64,000 bases of DNA. Source: Mycobacterium sp. PSTR-4-N. Lineage in GTDB: Bacteria > Actinomycetota > Actinomycetes > Mycobacteriales > Mycobacteriaceae. The DNA lies in assembly GCF_022348085.1 (NCBI RefSeq), contig NZ_JAKRFN010000015.1:79117-143116 (forward strand). The letters are read 5' to 3'. Shown one piece after another: positions 17,213 to 25,782 of the stretch (position 1 is its first letter; every line of letters starts with the position of its first letter). A program made the position numbers and the translations under genes. Under the pieces are notes generated by a model. It saw only the letters and a program-made list of their open reading frames with translations, was not told where the DNA came from and searched no databases.

Positions 17213-18006
17213 GCGTCCCCGGCAGCCCCGGTGGCCAGGAAGTCGGCCCGGAAGCCGCGGCGAAGCCCAGCGCACGCACCCTCGTGATCATCCCGACCTA
17301 CAACGAGCGCGACAACCTGCTCAAGATCATCGGCCGGGTCACCAAGGCTGCGCCGCAGGTGCACGTGTTGGTCGTCGACGACGGTAGCCCCGACGGCACC
17401 GGCGCGCTGGCCGACGAACTCGCGCTGTCCGATCCCGACCGCGTCCACGTCATGCACCGCACCTCCAAAGACGGTCTCGGCGCGGCGTACCTCGCCGGTT
17501 TCGCGTGGGGGCTGAGCAGGCAGTACACCGTGCTGGTGGAGATGGACGCCGATGGCAGCCATGCCCCCGAGCAGCTGTACCGGCTGCTCGACGCCGTCGA
17601 TCGCGGCGCGGATCTTGCGATCGGCTCGCGCTATGTCGACGGTGGGGAGGTGCGGAACTGGCCGCGCCGCCGGATGGTTCTGTCCAAGACGGCCAACGGG
17701 TATTCGCGCATCCTGCTGGGGGTGGACATCCACGACATCACCGCGGGCTACCGCGCGTACCGACGTGAGGTGCTCGAGAAGATCGACCTGGCCGCCGTCG
17801 ATTCGAAGGGCTACGGGTTCCAGGTAGACCTGACCTGGCGTTCGATCAACGCCGGGTTCACAGTCGTCGAGGTGCCGATCACGTTCACCGAACGCGAGCA
17901 CGGGGTCTCGAAGATGGACGGCTCGACAATCCGCGAAGCCATCCTCAAAGTCGCACAGTGGGGCATCCGGGCCCGGTTGGACCGGGCCCGGGGCACCGCC
18001 CGCTGA
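17209..18006 (+). CDS. ppm1: Polyprenol monophosphomannose synthase
   Basis: 265 aa, GT2-fold transferase that makes polyprenyl-phosphate-mannose from GDP-mannose for LM/LAM and mannoprotein assembly. Motifs: VIIPTYNERDNL at the N-terminus, VVDDGSPDGTG, EMDADGSH (the DXD metal site) and FTEREHGVSKMDG near the C-terminus. ATG 17209 follows AAAGGAG and overlaps the lnt stop (ATGA). It ends directly against the stop codon of convergent rbpA with no gap. Confidence 0.95.
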   Translation: MSVPGSPGGQEVGPEAAAKPSARTLVIIPTYNERDNLLKIIGRVTKAAPQVHVLVVDDGSPDGTGALADELALSDPDRVHVMHRTSKDGLGAAYLAGFAWGLSRQYTVLVEMDADGSHAPEQLYRLLDAVDRGADLAIGSRYVDGGEVRNWPRRRMVLSKTANGYSRILLGVDIHDITAGYRAYRREVLEKIDLAAVDSKGYGFQVDLTWRSINAGFTVVEVPITFTEREHGVSKMDGSTIREAILKVAQWGIRARLDRARGTAR

Positions 18007-18342
18007 TCAGCCCCTGCGGCGGGTCTTGATGATGTCGAGGCGCTCCTTGAGCAGTTCCTCGAGCTCTTCGACCGAGCGGCGCTCCAGCAGCATGTCCCAG
18101 TGGGTGCGGGGCGGCTTGACCTTCTTGGGCTCGGGCACATCACCTTCGATGAGCGTGCCCTCCATGCCGTTGCGGCACAGCCAGGTACCGGGGATCTCGG
18201 CATCGTCGGCGAATGGAACGTCGAATTCCTCGCCGTTGTCGGTGCGGTAGCGGGCGACCTGACGCGGCGCCAGGTCGTGATTGCGGTCAGTCTCGTAGCT
18301 CACAGCTCCGAGGCGGCTGCCCCTCAAGACGCGATCAGCCAT
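18007..18342 (-). CDS. rbpA: RNA polymerase-binding protein RbpA
   Basis: 111 aa, nearly identical to mycobacterial RbpA (MADRVLRGSRLGAVSYETDR at the start). The conserved core GTWLCRNGMEGTLIEGD and the C-terminal sigma-interaction domain (THWDMLLERRSVEELEELL) are intact. It binds RNA polymerase and group I/II sigma factors and stabilises the open complex. ATG at 18342 with AGGAG upstream; a TTG two codons earlier is not used in relatives. A SigE/SigH-type promoter is visible upstream. Confidence 0.97.
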   Translation of the reverse strand: MADRVLRGSRLGAVSYETDRNHDLAPRQVARYRTDNGEEFDVPFADDAEIPGTWLCRNGMEGTLIEGDVPEPKKVKPPRTHWDMLLERRSVEELEELLKERLDIIKTRRRG

Positions 18343-18377
18343 CGTCAACTCCTCTTCAGCGCATGTGGTCCGGGGTA

Positions 18378-18407
18378 TTCAACGCAGATCTGATCAACGG
18401 AGTTCCC
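18378..18407 (-). promoter_or_regulatory. ECF-sigma (SigE/SigH-type) promoter of rbpA
   Basis: On the minus strand: GGGAACT, sixteen bases, CGTTGAA. This equals the mycobacterial SigE/SigH consensus GGGAACY-N15/16-CGTT. The transcription start would fall near 18370, about 28 nt before the rbpA ATG. rbpA is known to be controlled by an ECF factor (SigR) in Streptomyces, which makes stress induction here plausible. Confidence 0.6.
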
Positions 18408-18450
18408 GACTCGGCCCTCGATGATACCGGGATCCGAGTATTCCTCGGTT

Positions 18451-18462
18451 TAGAGTCGGCGC
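18451..18462 (+). promoter_or_regulatory. Predicted leaderless promoter
   Basis: TAGAGT, six bases, then the GTG at 18463; supports that start codon for the zinc-ribbon protein. Confidence 0.45.
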
Positions 18463-18825
18463 GTGACCGCCTCCCCGGACCGGCTGGCTCCTCCTCGCAG
18501 ATCCCGTACACGTCCTCAGATGTGTCGGTGGTGTGGCCGCGAAGTGGCCGACGCGGGGCTGGGGAGACGGCGCCAGTACTGCCGGCAGTCCTGCCGGCAG
18601 CGGGCCTATGAACAGCGTGCCCTGGTCAAGGGGTCCGCGGTGGCCGAAGACGCGGTCGTGCTGAGTGCCGAGGAGGCCTCGGTGCTGTCCGACCGGGTCT
18701 ATGAGGTGCGATGCGCGGCCGAGGACATGGCGACCGCCCTCGAGGAGGGCGCCGAGCCGAGCGAACTCCGGGAACTGTGTGACGCGGTGATGCGCGCGGC
18801 GCGCGCGGCCGACGGGTGGCGCTGA
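18463..18825 (+). CDS. Small protein with zinc-binding CxxC motifs
   Basis: 120 aa. An N-terminal CRWCGREV and a YCRQSCRQRAYEQR form a CxxC...CxxxC cluster like that of short treble-clef or zinc-ribbon proteins. The C-terminal half is an Ala/Glu-rich helix. Similar in position to the conserved hypothetical next to rbpA in M. tuberculosis (Rv2049c), here somewhat longer. It starts at GTG 18463 after a leaderless-type -10 and is divergent from rbpA. Function unknown; nucleic-acid binding is possible. Confidence 0.75.
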   Translation: MTASPDRLAPPRRSRTRPQMCRWCGREVADAGLGRRRQYCRQSCRQRAYEQRALVKGSAVAEDAVVLSAEEASVLSDRVYEVRCAAEDMATALEEGAEPSELRELCDAVMRAARAADGWR

Positions 18826-18843
18826 GCTGCGCCTGACACGTCG

Positions 18844-19422
18844 ATGGACGATTGGTTCGAGCGCAGCCCGTTCGTCGGGTTCGTCCCGTGGATCATCTAC
18901 TGGGTGGTGGCCGACGGCCCGAGCACGTGGCTGTTCGGCGCCGTCTGCGCGGTGCTCGCCACTCTGATCCTCGGCGTGTCGGCCGGCGTCGCCGGGGTGC
19001 GGATGCTCGACATCGTCACCGTCGTGTTCTTTGCCGGCGTGACCGTGGTCGGCCTGGTCGTCGGTGCCCAGGATCGCGACTGGATGGACACCTACGCCAC
19101 CACCCTGTCCAGCGGAGTGCTCGCGGTGATGTCGCTGGGCTCCCTGGCGTTCGAACCCTTCACCGCCCAGTACGCGCCGGCGTCGGCGCTCCGGCAGGAC
19201 TGGGAGCAGATGGCGTTCCGCCGCACCAATCAGGTCCTGACCCTGATGTGGGCGCTGGTGTTCGCGTTGATCGCAGTGCTGGGCTACCTCGCCGCCACCG
19301 CGCCGGCGACTGTGCATCTCACCAAGGCGGTCATTCCGGTGGTGGTGATCGTCGGGGCCGTCGGCATGACCCAGGCGTACCCCGGCAGGGTTCGCGAGAA
19401 GGCGCGGCAGCAGCACCTGTGA
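18844..19422 (+). CDS. Membrane protein of unknown function
   Basis: 192 aa with about six hydrophobic segments (for example WLFGAVCAVLATLILGVSA, IVTVVFFAGVTVVGLVVGA, LTLMWALVFALIAVLGYLAA). A soluble loop LRQDWEQMAFRRTNQ lies before the last segments. I recognise no family. It occupies the place where M. tuberculosis carries pks12 and Rv2047c, between the zinc-ribbon gene and lppI. ATG at 18844; convergent with lppI (4 bp apart). Confidence 0.75.
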   Translation: MDDWFERSPFVGFVPWIIYWVVADGPSTWLFGAVCAVLATLILGVSAGVAGVRMLDIVTVVFFAGVTVVGLVVGAQDRDWMDTYATTLSSGVLAVMSLGSLAFEPFTAQYAPASALRQDWEQMAFRRTNQVLTLMWALVFALIAVLGYLAATAPATVHLTKAVIPVVVIVGAVGMTQAYPGRVREKARQQHL

Positions 19423-19426
19423 GTGG

Positions 19427-20107
19427 TCAGCAGCGGTACGCGGCCCCGACGCCCGGTGGTGGCGCCACGGGCTGCAGGCAGCCGAACGGCACCACACCGT
19501 CCGCGCTGATCCGCACGGCGGACCGGTGCGCATAGTTCACGCAGAACAGGCCTGCGTCGGCGCTACGGCAGCGCGTATCGCCGATGCTCAGCGCGCGACC
19601 GGTCGGCAGTTCCGCCCCTGATCCGGCGATGAACGGCCCCGGATCACCGCGCAGCGCACCGACGCGCAGGTCAGCACCCGGGAACACCACCCAGCCCGCC
19701 TTCCACATTCCCTCGGCGTCCGCGGGAGGCGGGGGTGGGGCGGTCAGGTCCAGCAGACACGTCAAGCTGTCCGCGGTGGTCATGCACTGGGTGTTGCCCG
19801 ACGGTGCCCCCGATGGAGCGGTGAAGGCGATGTCGTCGCCCAGGCGGGTGGTGACACCGTCGCGGAACGCGACATGGAAGGTGGCGGCGTCCGCCGCAGC
19901 GGCCTCTTCGACGAACGCGATCACCTGGTCGATCGTGGCGCTCTGGCTCGGCGCAGCCGCGGCCTGGGTGGTCGACGGCGCGGCGGCGGTGCTGGTCGTG
20001 GCCGTTTGCCGGGGCGGTTCGGGTGCTGCCGACTCCGGCCGGCCGTCGGTCGACGATGCGCAGCCGGCCACCAGGGTCGCCACCGCGAGCAGGCCGGCCA
20101 TGCGCAT
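19427..20107 (-). CDS. lppI: Lipoprotein, LppI-like
   Basis: 226 aa. Signal peptide with lipobox LVAGC near residue 15, then a low-complexity Pro/Thr/Ala linker to about residue 60. The mature domain has four Cys (two near NTQCMTTADSLTCLL, two near DTRCRSADAGLFCVNY) that could form disulfides. Position beside lipT matches lppI (Rv2046). The ATG at 20107 is favoured over the one two codons later because TAGCCT lies exactly six bases upstream. Function unknown. Confidence 0.75.
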   Translation of the reverse strand: MRMAGLLAVATLVAGCASSTDGRPESAAPEPPRQTATTSTAAAPSTTQAAAAPSQSATIDQVIAFVEEAAAADAATFHVAFRDGVTTRLGDDIAFTAPSGAPSGNTQCMTTADSLTCLLDLTAPPPPPADAEGMWKAGWVVFPGADLRVGALRGDPGPFIAGSGAELPTGRALSIGDTRCRSADAGLFCVNYAHRSAVRISADGVVPFGCLQPVAPPPGVGAAYRC

Positions 20108-20119
20108 GACGCCAGGCTA
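20108..20119 (-). promoter_or_regulatory. Predicted leaderless promoter of lppI
   Basis: Minus strand TAGCCT (20119-20114), GGCGTC, then the ATG of lppI. Divergent from the lipT promoter 49 bp away. Confidence 0.5.
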
Positions 20120-20167
20120 GCCGCCCGACACGACACGGTCGGCGCGGCGTGCCGGGCGCATGTTCGC

Positions 20168-20180
20168 TACCGTCGGGAAG
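20168..20180 (+). promoter_or_regulatory. Predicted leaderless promoter of lipT
   Basis: TACCGT, seven bases, then ATG at 20181. This decides between the two candidate ATGs (20160 and 20181) for lipT, since 20160 would lie upstream of this -10. Confidence 0.5.
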
Positions 20181-21695
20181 ATGCACGAGCACACCGTGCG
20201 GGTCAGAACCGCATCCGGCGTCGTCGAAGGATTCACCCGCGACGGCGTTCACCGCTGGCGGTCGATCCCCTACGCCAAGCCGCCCGTGGGCCCGCTGCGA
20301 TTCCGCGCACCCGTTGCGGTTCAGCCGTGGTCCGGCGTGCGGCACTGTCACGGGTTCGGCGCCTGCGCACCGCAGCAGCGCATATACACACTGCTGCGGC
20401 CTGGCAAGTACCAGCCGATGAGCGAGGACTGCCTGACGCTCAACGTGGTGGCGCCGGCCGAGCCGCACACCAGACCCCAGAGCGGGACACTGCCGGTGAT
20501 GGTGTTCATCCACGGTGGCGGTTACCTGCTCGGCAGCTCGGCGACGCCCATCTACGACGGTGCCGCGCTGGCGCGGCGCGGGTGCGTCTATGTGTCGGTG
20601 AACTACCGTCTCGGGGCGCTGGGCTGTCTCGAGTTGTCGTCGCTGTCTACCCCCGAGCACCCGATCGATGACAACCTCTTCCTGCGGGATCTGGTGATGG
20701 CGTTGCGCTGGGTCCGCGACAACGTCGCCGCGTTCGGTGGCGACCCGGACAACGTGACGATCTTCGGGGAGAGCGCAGGCGCCCACGCAGTCGCGACGCT
20801 GCTGGCCACCCCGGACGCTGCGGGCTTGTTCGCCCGTGCGATCGCGCAGAGTCCCAGCAGCGGCATGACCCGCGGCGCCGATATCGCCGAGCAGTACGCA
20901 GAGCGGTTCGCGCGCTCCCTCGGGGCAACGGGGTCCGACGCCGCCGAGGTGCTGATACGCACCCGGCCGGCGGATCTGGTGACGGCGTTGGAGCGACTCA
21001 TCGTCGAGGGGCAGCGTGAGATGTTGGGCGCCTTCGCGATCGGACCCACCTACGGTACCGAGTACCTGCCGACCAACCCCGCCGACGCGATGGCCGACGG
21101 TAGCGCGCACCGCGTCCCGCTGATCGTGGGGACGAACGCCGACGAAGGCCGGCTGTTCACCCGCTTCCTCAAACTGTTGCCGACCACCGAGCCGGCCATC
21201 GAACGCCTGCTCTCTCAGGCGGAACCCGGTGTGCGGGAACGCATTCTGGCTGCCTACCCCGAGTATCCGAAGCCGGCGGCGTGTGTTCGGCTCGGCGGCG
21301 ATTTCATCTTCGCCTCCGCGATGTGGCAGATCGCCGAAGCGCACAGCCGACACGCCCCGACGTATGTGTACCGCTACGACTACGCGACGCGGGCGCTGCA
21401 TCTGACGGGGCTGGGCGCCACGCACGCGATGGAGTTGCTCGCGGTGTTCGACGTCTACCGGTCCCGATACGGGAAGCTGCTGGCAGCCGGACTCGATTCG
21501 CGCGCTGCCGGCAAAGTGAGCGACGACATCCAGAGGCGTTGGCTGACCTTCGCGGTCGACGGAATGCCCGGCGAGGACTGGCCGCAGTACGACCACGACG
21601 AACGGGCGGTGATGGTGCTCGACAGGCGCCGTCGGGTCGAGCACGATCCGCACGCGGAGCGGCGAGAGGTGTGGAGGACGTTCGAGTTCGCGTAA
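20181..21695 (+). CDS. lipT: Type B carboxylesterase LipT
   Basis: 504 aa alpha/beta hydrolase. Motifs: EDCLTLNVV, the oxyanion loop FIHGGGYLLGS, nucleophile FGESAGAH (Ser198), acid in GTNADEGRLF and the catalytic His in TGLGATHAMEL. No signal peptide. Starting at ATG 20181 is preferred because a leaderless-type -10 sits just upstream; starting at 20160 would add seven residues. Divergent from lppI with 73 bp between. Likely hydrolyses short-chain esters; the M. tuberculosis LipT occupies the same place next to lppI. Confidence 0.88.
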   Translation: MHEHTVRVRTASGVVEGFTRDGVHRWRSIPYAKPPVGPLRFRAPVAVQPWSGVRHCHGFGACAPQQRIYTLLRPGKYQPMSEDCLTLNVVAPAEPHTRPQSGTLPVMVFIHGGGYLLGSSATPIYDGAALARRGCVYVSVNYRLGALGCLELSSLSTPEHPIDDNLFLRDLVMALRWVRDNVAAFGGDPDNVTIFGESAGAHAVATLLATPDAAGLFARAIAQSPSSGMTRGADIAEQYAERFARSLGATGSDAAEVLIRTRPADLVTALERLIVEGQREMLGAFAIGPTYGTEYLPTNPADAMADGSAHRVPLIVGTNADEGRLFTRFLKLLPTTEPAIERLLSQAEPGVRERILAAYPEYPKPAACVRLGGDFIFASAMWQIAEAHSRHAPTYVYRYDYATRALHLTGLGATHAMELLAVFDVYRSRYGKLLAAGLDSRAAGKVSDDIQRRWLTFAVDGMPGEDWPQYDHDERAVMVLDRRRRVEHDPHAERREVWRTFEFA

Positions 21696-21734
21696 TCGCG
21701 TGCTCGCCGCTGCGGTGTGTGGTTGCGTTAACGG

Positions 21735-23741
21735 GTGTCTGATGCGCCGCCCCCATCCACTGCCCATCCGCTCGATCCACTCGATGAGGCCGAGTTCCGC
21801 GCGGTCGCCACGGTGTTGCGACGCGACCGCGATGTCCGGACGACGCCCGCGGGTGAGCCGGGGCAGCGCAGGGGCTGGCGGTTCGCCTCGATCGAGCTGA
21901 TCGAGCCGTCGAAGGCCGAGCTCGCCGACTTCGACGCGGGCGGAACGCGACTTACGCGGCGCGCGTCGGTGGTGTGCTTCGACCGCAGCACGAACGCCAC
22001 CTACAAGAGCGTGGTCTCGCTGACCGACGATCGCGTGGAGTCCTTCGAACACGTGCCCGGCGTTCAGGCCAACTTCACCGTGGACGAATTCACCGAGTGC
22101 GACCGGCTTCTGCGCAGCCATCCCGATGTCATCGCCGCGCTGCGCGGTCGTGGAATCACCGACATCGACCTCGTGTTCTTCGACACCTGGACCTACAGTG
22201 AGGCGGTCGCGCCGCCCGAGTTCCGCGACCGGCGCATCGGCTGGTCGGACAGCTGGGTCAAGGGCGCACCGGGTGCCAACCCGTATGCGCGGATGCTCAG
22301 TGGTCTGCACTGCGTGATCGACCTCAATGCAATGGAGCTGTTGCGCGTCGAAGACGTGGGACCGTTCTCACCGGCCGGCGGGGCGACACCGCCGGAGGTC
22401 ATGGGGGAGTACGTGCCCCGTCACATCCCCGACGGCGTGCTGGGTCGCAGCCGCAGGGAACAGCTCAAGCCGTTGCACATCACGCAGCCCGAGGGACCGT
22501 CGTTCTCGATCGACGGCAACCTGGTGACGTGGCAGAACTGGTCGCTGCGAGTGGGTTTCAACCACCGCGAGGGCATGACGCTGCACACCGTCCGGTACCG
22601 CGACGGCGACCGCTACCGGTCCATCGCTCACCGGATGTCGTTCGCAGAGATGGTGGTGCCCTACCGCGATCCGTCACCGGACCACTACCGGCGCACCGCT
22701 TTCGACATCGGGGAGTGGGGCCTCGGCTTCATGACGACGTCTCTGGAGCTCGGCTGCGACTGTCTGGGGGAGATCCGCTATCTCGACGCCGTGCTGCACG
22801 ACAGCGCCGGCGAGCCGTATCGGATCACCAACGCGATCTGCCTGCACGAAGAGGACAACGCCGTGCTGTGGAAGCACGTGGACCACGACATCGGTGCCGA
22901 GGTACGCCGCATGCGCCGACTCACGCTGTCGTTCCACGTCACCGTCGCCAACTACGAGTACCTCGTGTACTGGCGCCTCTACCAGGACGGCAACATCGAG
23001 TGCGAAGTCCGCGCGACCGGCATCATGGTGACCACGCCCCTGCCCCCGGGCGCCCCCAGTCCGAACGGCACGATCGTCGACGAACGCACCTATGCGCCGT
23101 TCCATCAACATTTTCTGGTGGCGCGTCTCGACATGGACGTCGACGGCACGGACAACACGGTCGTCATGAGTGAGTCCGCCGCCGAGCCGATCGGCCCGGA
23201 CAATCCGTACGGCTTGTCACTGGTGACGCGCAACGTGCCACTGCGCACCGAGGGCGAGGCCCGCCAGGATGTCGATTTCGCCACGCAGCGCGCCTGGAAA
23301 GTGGTCAACCCCAACGTGGTCACCGGTATCGGCGCCCACCCCGCCTACAAGCTGGTCCCCACCGGAGCCATTCCACCGATGTTCGATCCCGCCTCGCCGG
23401 TGCTGCAGCGCGCCGGGGTCATCGCCCACACCCTGTGGGTCACCCCGAATCGACCCGATGAGCGTTGGCCCGCAGGCGAATTCGTGAACCAGTCGGTCCG
23501 CGACACGGGGTTGACGCACTGGACCGCGGCCGATCGGCCCATCGAGAACACCGATGTGGTGCTCTGGTACGTGTTCGGCATCCACCACATCACCCGGCCC
23601 GAGGACTGGCCGGTGATGCCGGCCGACATCGTGTCGTTCTGGCTCAAACCCTTCGGCTTCTTCGACCGCAATCCCGCACTCGACGTCGTCGACACCCCGC
23701 CGCAGGCGTGTCACACCTTGAGCACCAGCGCGCACCACTGA
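21735..23741 (+). CDS. Copper-containing primary amine oxidase
   Basis: 668 aa, usual length for bacterial copper amine oxidases. The topaquinone precursor is Tyr407 in the VANYEYLVYW motif (N-Y-E-Y). Copper ligands are His457 and His459 in FHQHFL and the late His in FGIHHITRPEDWPVMP. The catalytic Asp loop is also present upstream. It oxidises primary amines to aldehyde, NH3 and H2O2. No secretion signal is seen. GTG start at 21735. The YnfA-type gene follows 5 bp downstream. Confidence 0.92.
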   Translation: MSDAPPPSTAHPLDPLDEAEFRAVATVLRRDRDVRTTPAGEPGQRRGWRFASIELIEPSKAELADFDAGGTRLTRRASVVCFDRSTNATYKSVVSLTDDRVESFEHVPGVQANFTVDEFTECDRLLRSHPDVIAALRGRGITDIDLVFFDTWTYSEAVAPPEFRDRRIGWSDSWVKGAPGANPYARMLSGLHCVIDLNAMELLRVEDVGPFSPAGGATPPEVMGEYVPRHIPDGVLGRSRREQLKPLHITQPEGPSFSIDGNLVTWQNWSLRVGFNHREGMTLHTVRYRDGDRYRSIAHRMSFAEMVVPYRDPSPDHYRRTAFDIGEWGLGFMTTSLELGCDCLGEIRYLDAVLHDSAGEPYRITNAICLHEEDNAVLWKHVDHDIGAEVRRMRRLTLSFHVTVANYEYLVYWRLYQDGNIECEVRATGIMVTTPLPPGAPSPNGTIVDERTYAPFHQHFLVARLDMDVDGTDNTVVMSESAAEPIGPDNPYGLSLVTRNVPLRTEGEARQDVDFATQRAWKVVNPNVVTGIGAHPAYKLVPTGAIPPMFDPASPVLQRAGVIAHTLWVTPNRPDERWPAGEFVNQSVRDTGLTHWTAADRPIENTDVVLWYVFGIHHITRPEDWPVMPADIVSFWLKPFGFFDRNPALDVVDTPPQACHTLSTSAHH

Positions 23742-23746
23742 GCCTC

Positions 23747-24073
23747 GTGGTCGCCAAATCCGCCGCCTTGTTCGTGCTCGCGGCGGTTCTCGAGATCGGC
23801 GGAGCCTGGCTGGTGTGGCAGGGAGTGCGTGAGCATCGCGGCTGGCCGTGGATGGGGGTCGGCGTGATCGCGCTGGGCGCCTACGGATTCGTCGCCGCGT
23901 TCCAGCCCGACGCACACTTCGGCCGGGTGCTCGCCGCCTACGGCGGCGTGTTCATCGCCGGCTCGCTGCTGTGGGGGATGGCGATGGACGGTTTTCGGCC
24001 GGATCGATGGGATGTGTGCGGCGCGCTGGTGGCCCTGCTGGGCGTCGCGCTCATCATGTACGGCCCGCGCTGA
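23747..24073 (+). CDS. YnfA family (UPF0060) small membrane protein
   Basis: 108 aa, four hydrophobic helices. AALFVLAAVLEIGGAWLVWQ, GAYGFVAAFQPDAHFGRVLAAYGG and a final ALVALLGVALIMYGPR are the family hallmarks, related to small multidrug-resistance-type transporters. GTG at 23747 is chosen because the family starts a few residues before LFVLAA; the longer frame overlaps the amine oxidase gene. Function not established. Confidence 0.88.
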   Translation: MVAKSAALFVLAAVLEIGGAWLVWQGVREHRGWPWMGVGVIALGAYGFVAAFQPDAHFGRVLAAYGGVFIAGSLLWGMAMDGFRPDRWDVCGALVALLGVALIMYGPR

Positions 24074-24077
24074 GCGG

Positions 24078-24986
24078 TCACCCGAGATGGGCGCTGTCGT
24101 CGTCGAGGTCGTCGCGGCTCAGTCCCATCGGCGTCCCGGCCGGGACGTCGCCGGCCGCGATCACGGCGCGCGTGATCGGTGTGAGGGCACCGAACAACGC
24201 CTCGACCTCGTCGTCGTCGAGGACGTCGAGGGCGGCCAGCGCGAGCGCGTCGGTCCGGTCCTCGATGTGCTGCTTGAGCGCGCGGCCCTGGTCGGTGATG
24301 GCACCGTCGGCGTCGAGCACTCCGCGCCGGCGCAACGCGTCGCGGTGCGCGGCCCACTGCGCGTCGTCGTAGTCGCGGCTGCGTTTGATCATCTCCTCGG
24401 GCACCCGGCCGGCGGCAGCGTGCAGCACATTGCACTCGCGGCCGGACAGTCCCTCGGCGGTGAGCACGGCGACGTGGCCGTCGCCACGGTGTTCGCGGAG
24501 CAGGGTGGCCGCGTGCCAGAGGCGGGCCACCGGTTCGTCCGGCCAGGCCACCGCTCGGTTGGCGGCGTAGAGCACCCGACCCTCGATCTGACCGCCGGCC
24601 GCTGCGCGGGCGGCCAGGTCAGCCGCGCAGCGCGCCTGGATCTCGGTGACACCGCACCGGCGCAGCGCAGCCACCGCCCCCCTCTCGCGAGCCCGCAGGG
24701 CCTCGGCAGGGGGTGCCGTGTCCCACGCGGCGGGCAGGGCCTTGGCGACCCTGTCCGCGGCGAAGTTGTAGAACGCCGCGGTGACGACCTCGGCCGGCAC
24801 GATGCCCAGCGGCGCGGACCGGGCGGCGAAGTAGCCCATCCAGAACCCGCGATAGCCGAGATCGTCGAGGGCTGCCCGGGCCTCGGGCGCGAAGTAGGTG
24901 ACGGCATGTACCGGTTCGATCCGGTCGAAGAAGCGGCGGGCCAGCGTGATCGGGCGGCCAGAGCGGTTGTCCACCCTCGCAGTCAA
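24078..24986 (-). CDS. SCO6745-type hypothetical protein
   Basis: 302 aa, probably from a TTG start at the 5' end. Sequence resembles the actinobacterial SCO6745/SalK-like family: FDRIEPVHAVTYFAPEAR at the N-terminus, GFWMGYFAARSAPLG, and a central LWHAATLLREHRGDGHVAVL followed by a winged-helix-like segment. No catalytic motif is recognised. It is convergent with the YnfA-type gene and divergent from the DUF4333 lipoprotein. Exact 5' end is uncertain by a codon. Confidence 0.75.
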   Translation of the reverse strand: MTARVDNRSGRPITLARRFFDRIEPVHAVTYFAPEARAALDDLGYRGFWMGYFAARSAPLGIVPAEVVTAAFYNFAADRVAKALPAAWDTAPPAEALRARERGAVAALRRCGVTEIQARCAADLAARAAAGGQIEGRVLYAANRAVAWPDEPVARLWHAATLLREHRGDGHVAVLTAEGLSGRECNVLHAAAGRVPEEMIKRSRDYDDAQWAAHRDALRRRGVLDADGAITDQGRALKQHIEDRTDALALAALDVLDDDEVEALFGALTPITRAVIAAGDVPAGTPMGLSRDDLDDDSAHLG

Positions 24987-25036
24987 TCACCCCGCGGTGG
25001 CCGGTCTGCTAACGTCCCCACCACCGTGGATCGAGG

Positions 25037-25780
25037 GTGACGGGCAAGCAGATGGCCAAGCTGATCAGGGGGTTCGCCGGGCTGGCTGTCGGCTGTGGCG
25101 CCCTTCTGGCGTGCAGTTCCCCGGTGAGCTCCGACGCGATCCCTGCCGTGGCGCCCGAGGATCTGCAGACCGACATCGCAGACCGCCTCGCGAAGGCGGG
25201 GGAGACACCGGAATCTGTCATCTGCAAAGACCCGCTGGTCGGGGAAGTCGGGCAGTCCGCCCGGTGTGACGTCGTACTGAGCCCGACGAACAGCTTCGAG
25301 CCGATCGTGACCGTCACCGACATCGACGGTGCCTCGATCCTCTACGAGATGATCCCTGCACTGTCGCGACCCCAACTCGAACGCGCCGTGGCGCGGCTGG
25401 TGTCGAGCCCGCCGGATGCGGTCGCGTGCCTGTCGGGGCTGCCCGGCCGCGCGGGGGCATCGGCCCAGTGCGACGTGTCCGTCGGTGGTCCCCCGGTGCG
25501 CCGCACGGCGACGGTAACCGGCGTCACCGGGTTGACGATGACGTTCGACCTGGTTCCGCTGCTGACCAAGGCCGAGCTCGAGACCTCCTTGCTCGACGAG
25601 CTCACCGGCCGGGTGAATCGGCGGCCGGACTCCGCGGTCTGCGGTGGCAACCTGGAGGGCCGGGTGGGCGATTCTGTCGACTGCACGGTGGTCTCCGGCA
25701 CGGAGCGCGCCGAGCTGACGGTGACAGTGACCGCCGTCGACGGCACCAGGATCGACTACACCTACGCGCCGCGGCGCTGA
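25037..25780 (+). CDS. Lipoprotein with three DUF4333-like repeats
   Basis: 247 aa. GTG start, signal peptide with lipobox LLAC near residue 26. The mature protein is built of three tandem modules of about 65 residues (roughly 45-105, 110-175, 180-247). Each has a Cys, a short loop, a G-x-x-x-x-C and then a VTVT strand: VICKDPLVGEVGQSARC, VACLSGLPGRAGASAQC and AVCGGNLEGRVGDSVDC. This matches the actinobacterial DUF4333 fold with one disulfide per module. Surface-anchored; function unknown. Convergent with the GntR-type regulator. Confidence 0.8.
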   Translation: MTGKQMAKLIRGFAGLAVGCGALLACSSPVSSDAIPAVAPEDLQTDIADRLAKAGETPESVICKDPLVGEVGQSARCDVVLSPTNSFEPIVTVTDIDGASILYEMIPALSRPQLERAVARLVSSPPDAVACLSGLPGRAGASAQCDVSVGGPPVRRTATVTGVTGLTMTFDLVPLLTKAELETSLLDELTGRVNRRPDSAVCGGNLEGRVGDSVDCTVVSGTERAELTVTVTAVDGTRIDYTYAPRR

Positions 25781-25782
25781 CG

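Noticed and set aside
20160..20180. Upstream ATG (20160) as the lipT start
   Set aside because: It would lie before the TACCGT -10 element that fits the ATG at 20181, and it has no ribosome site.
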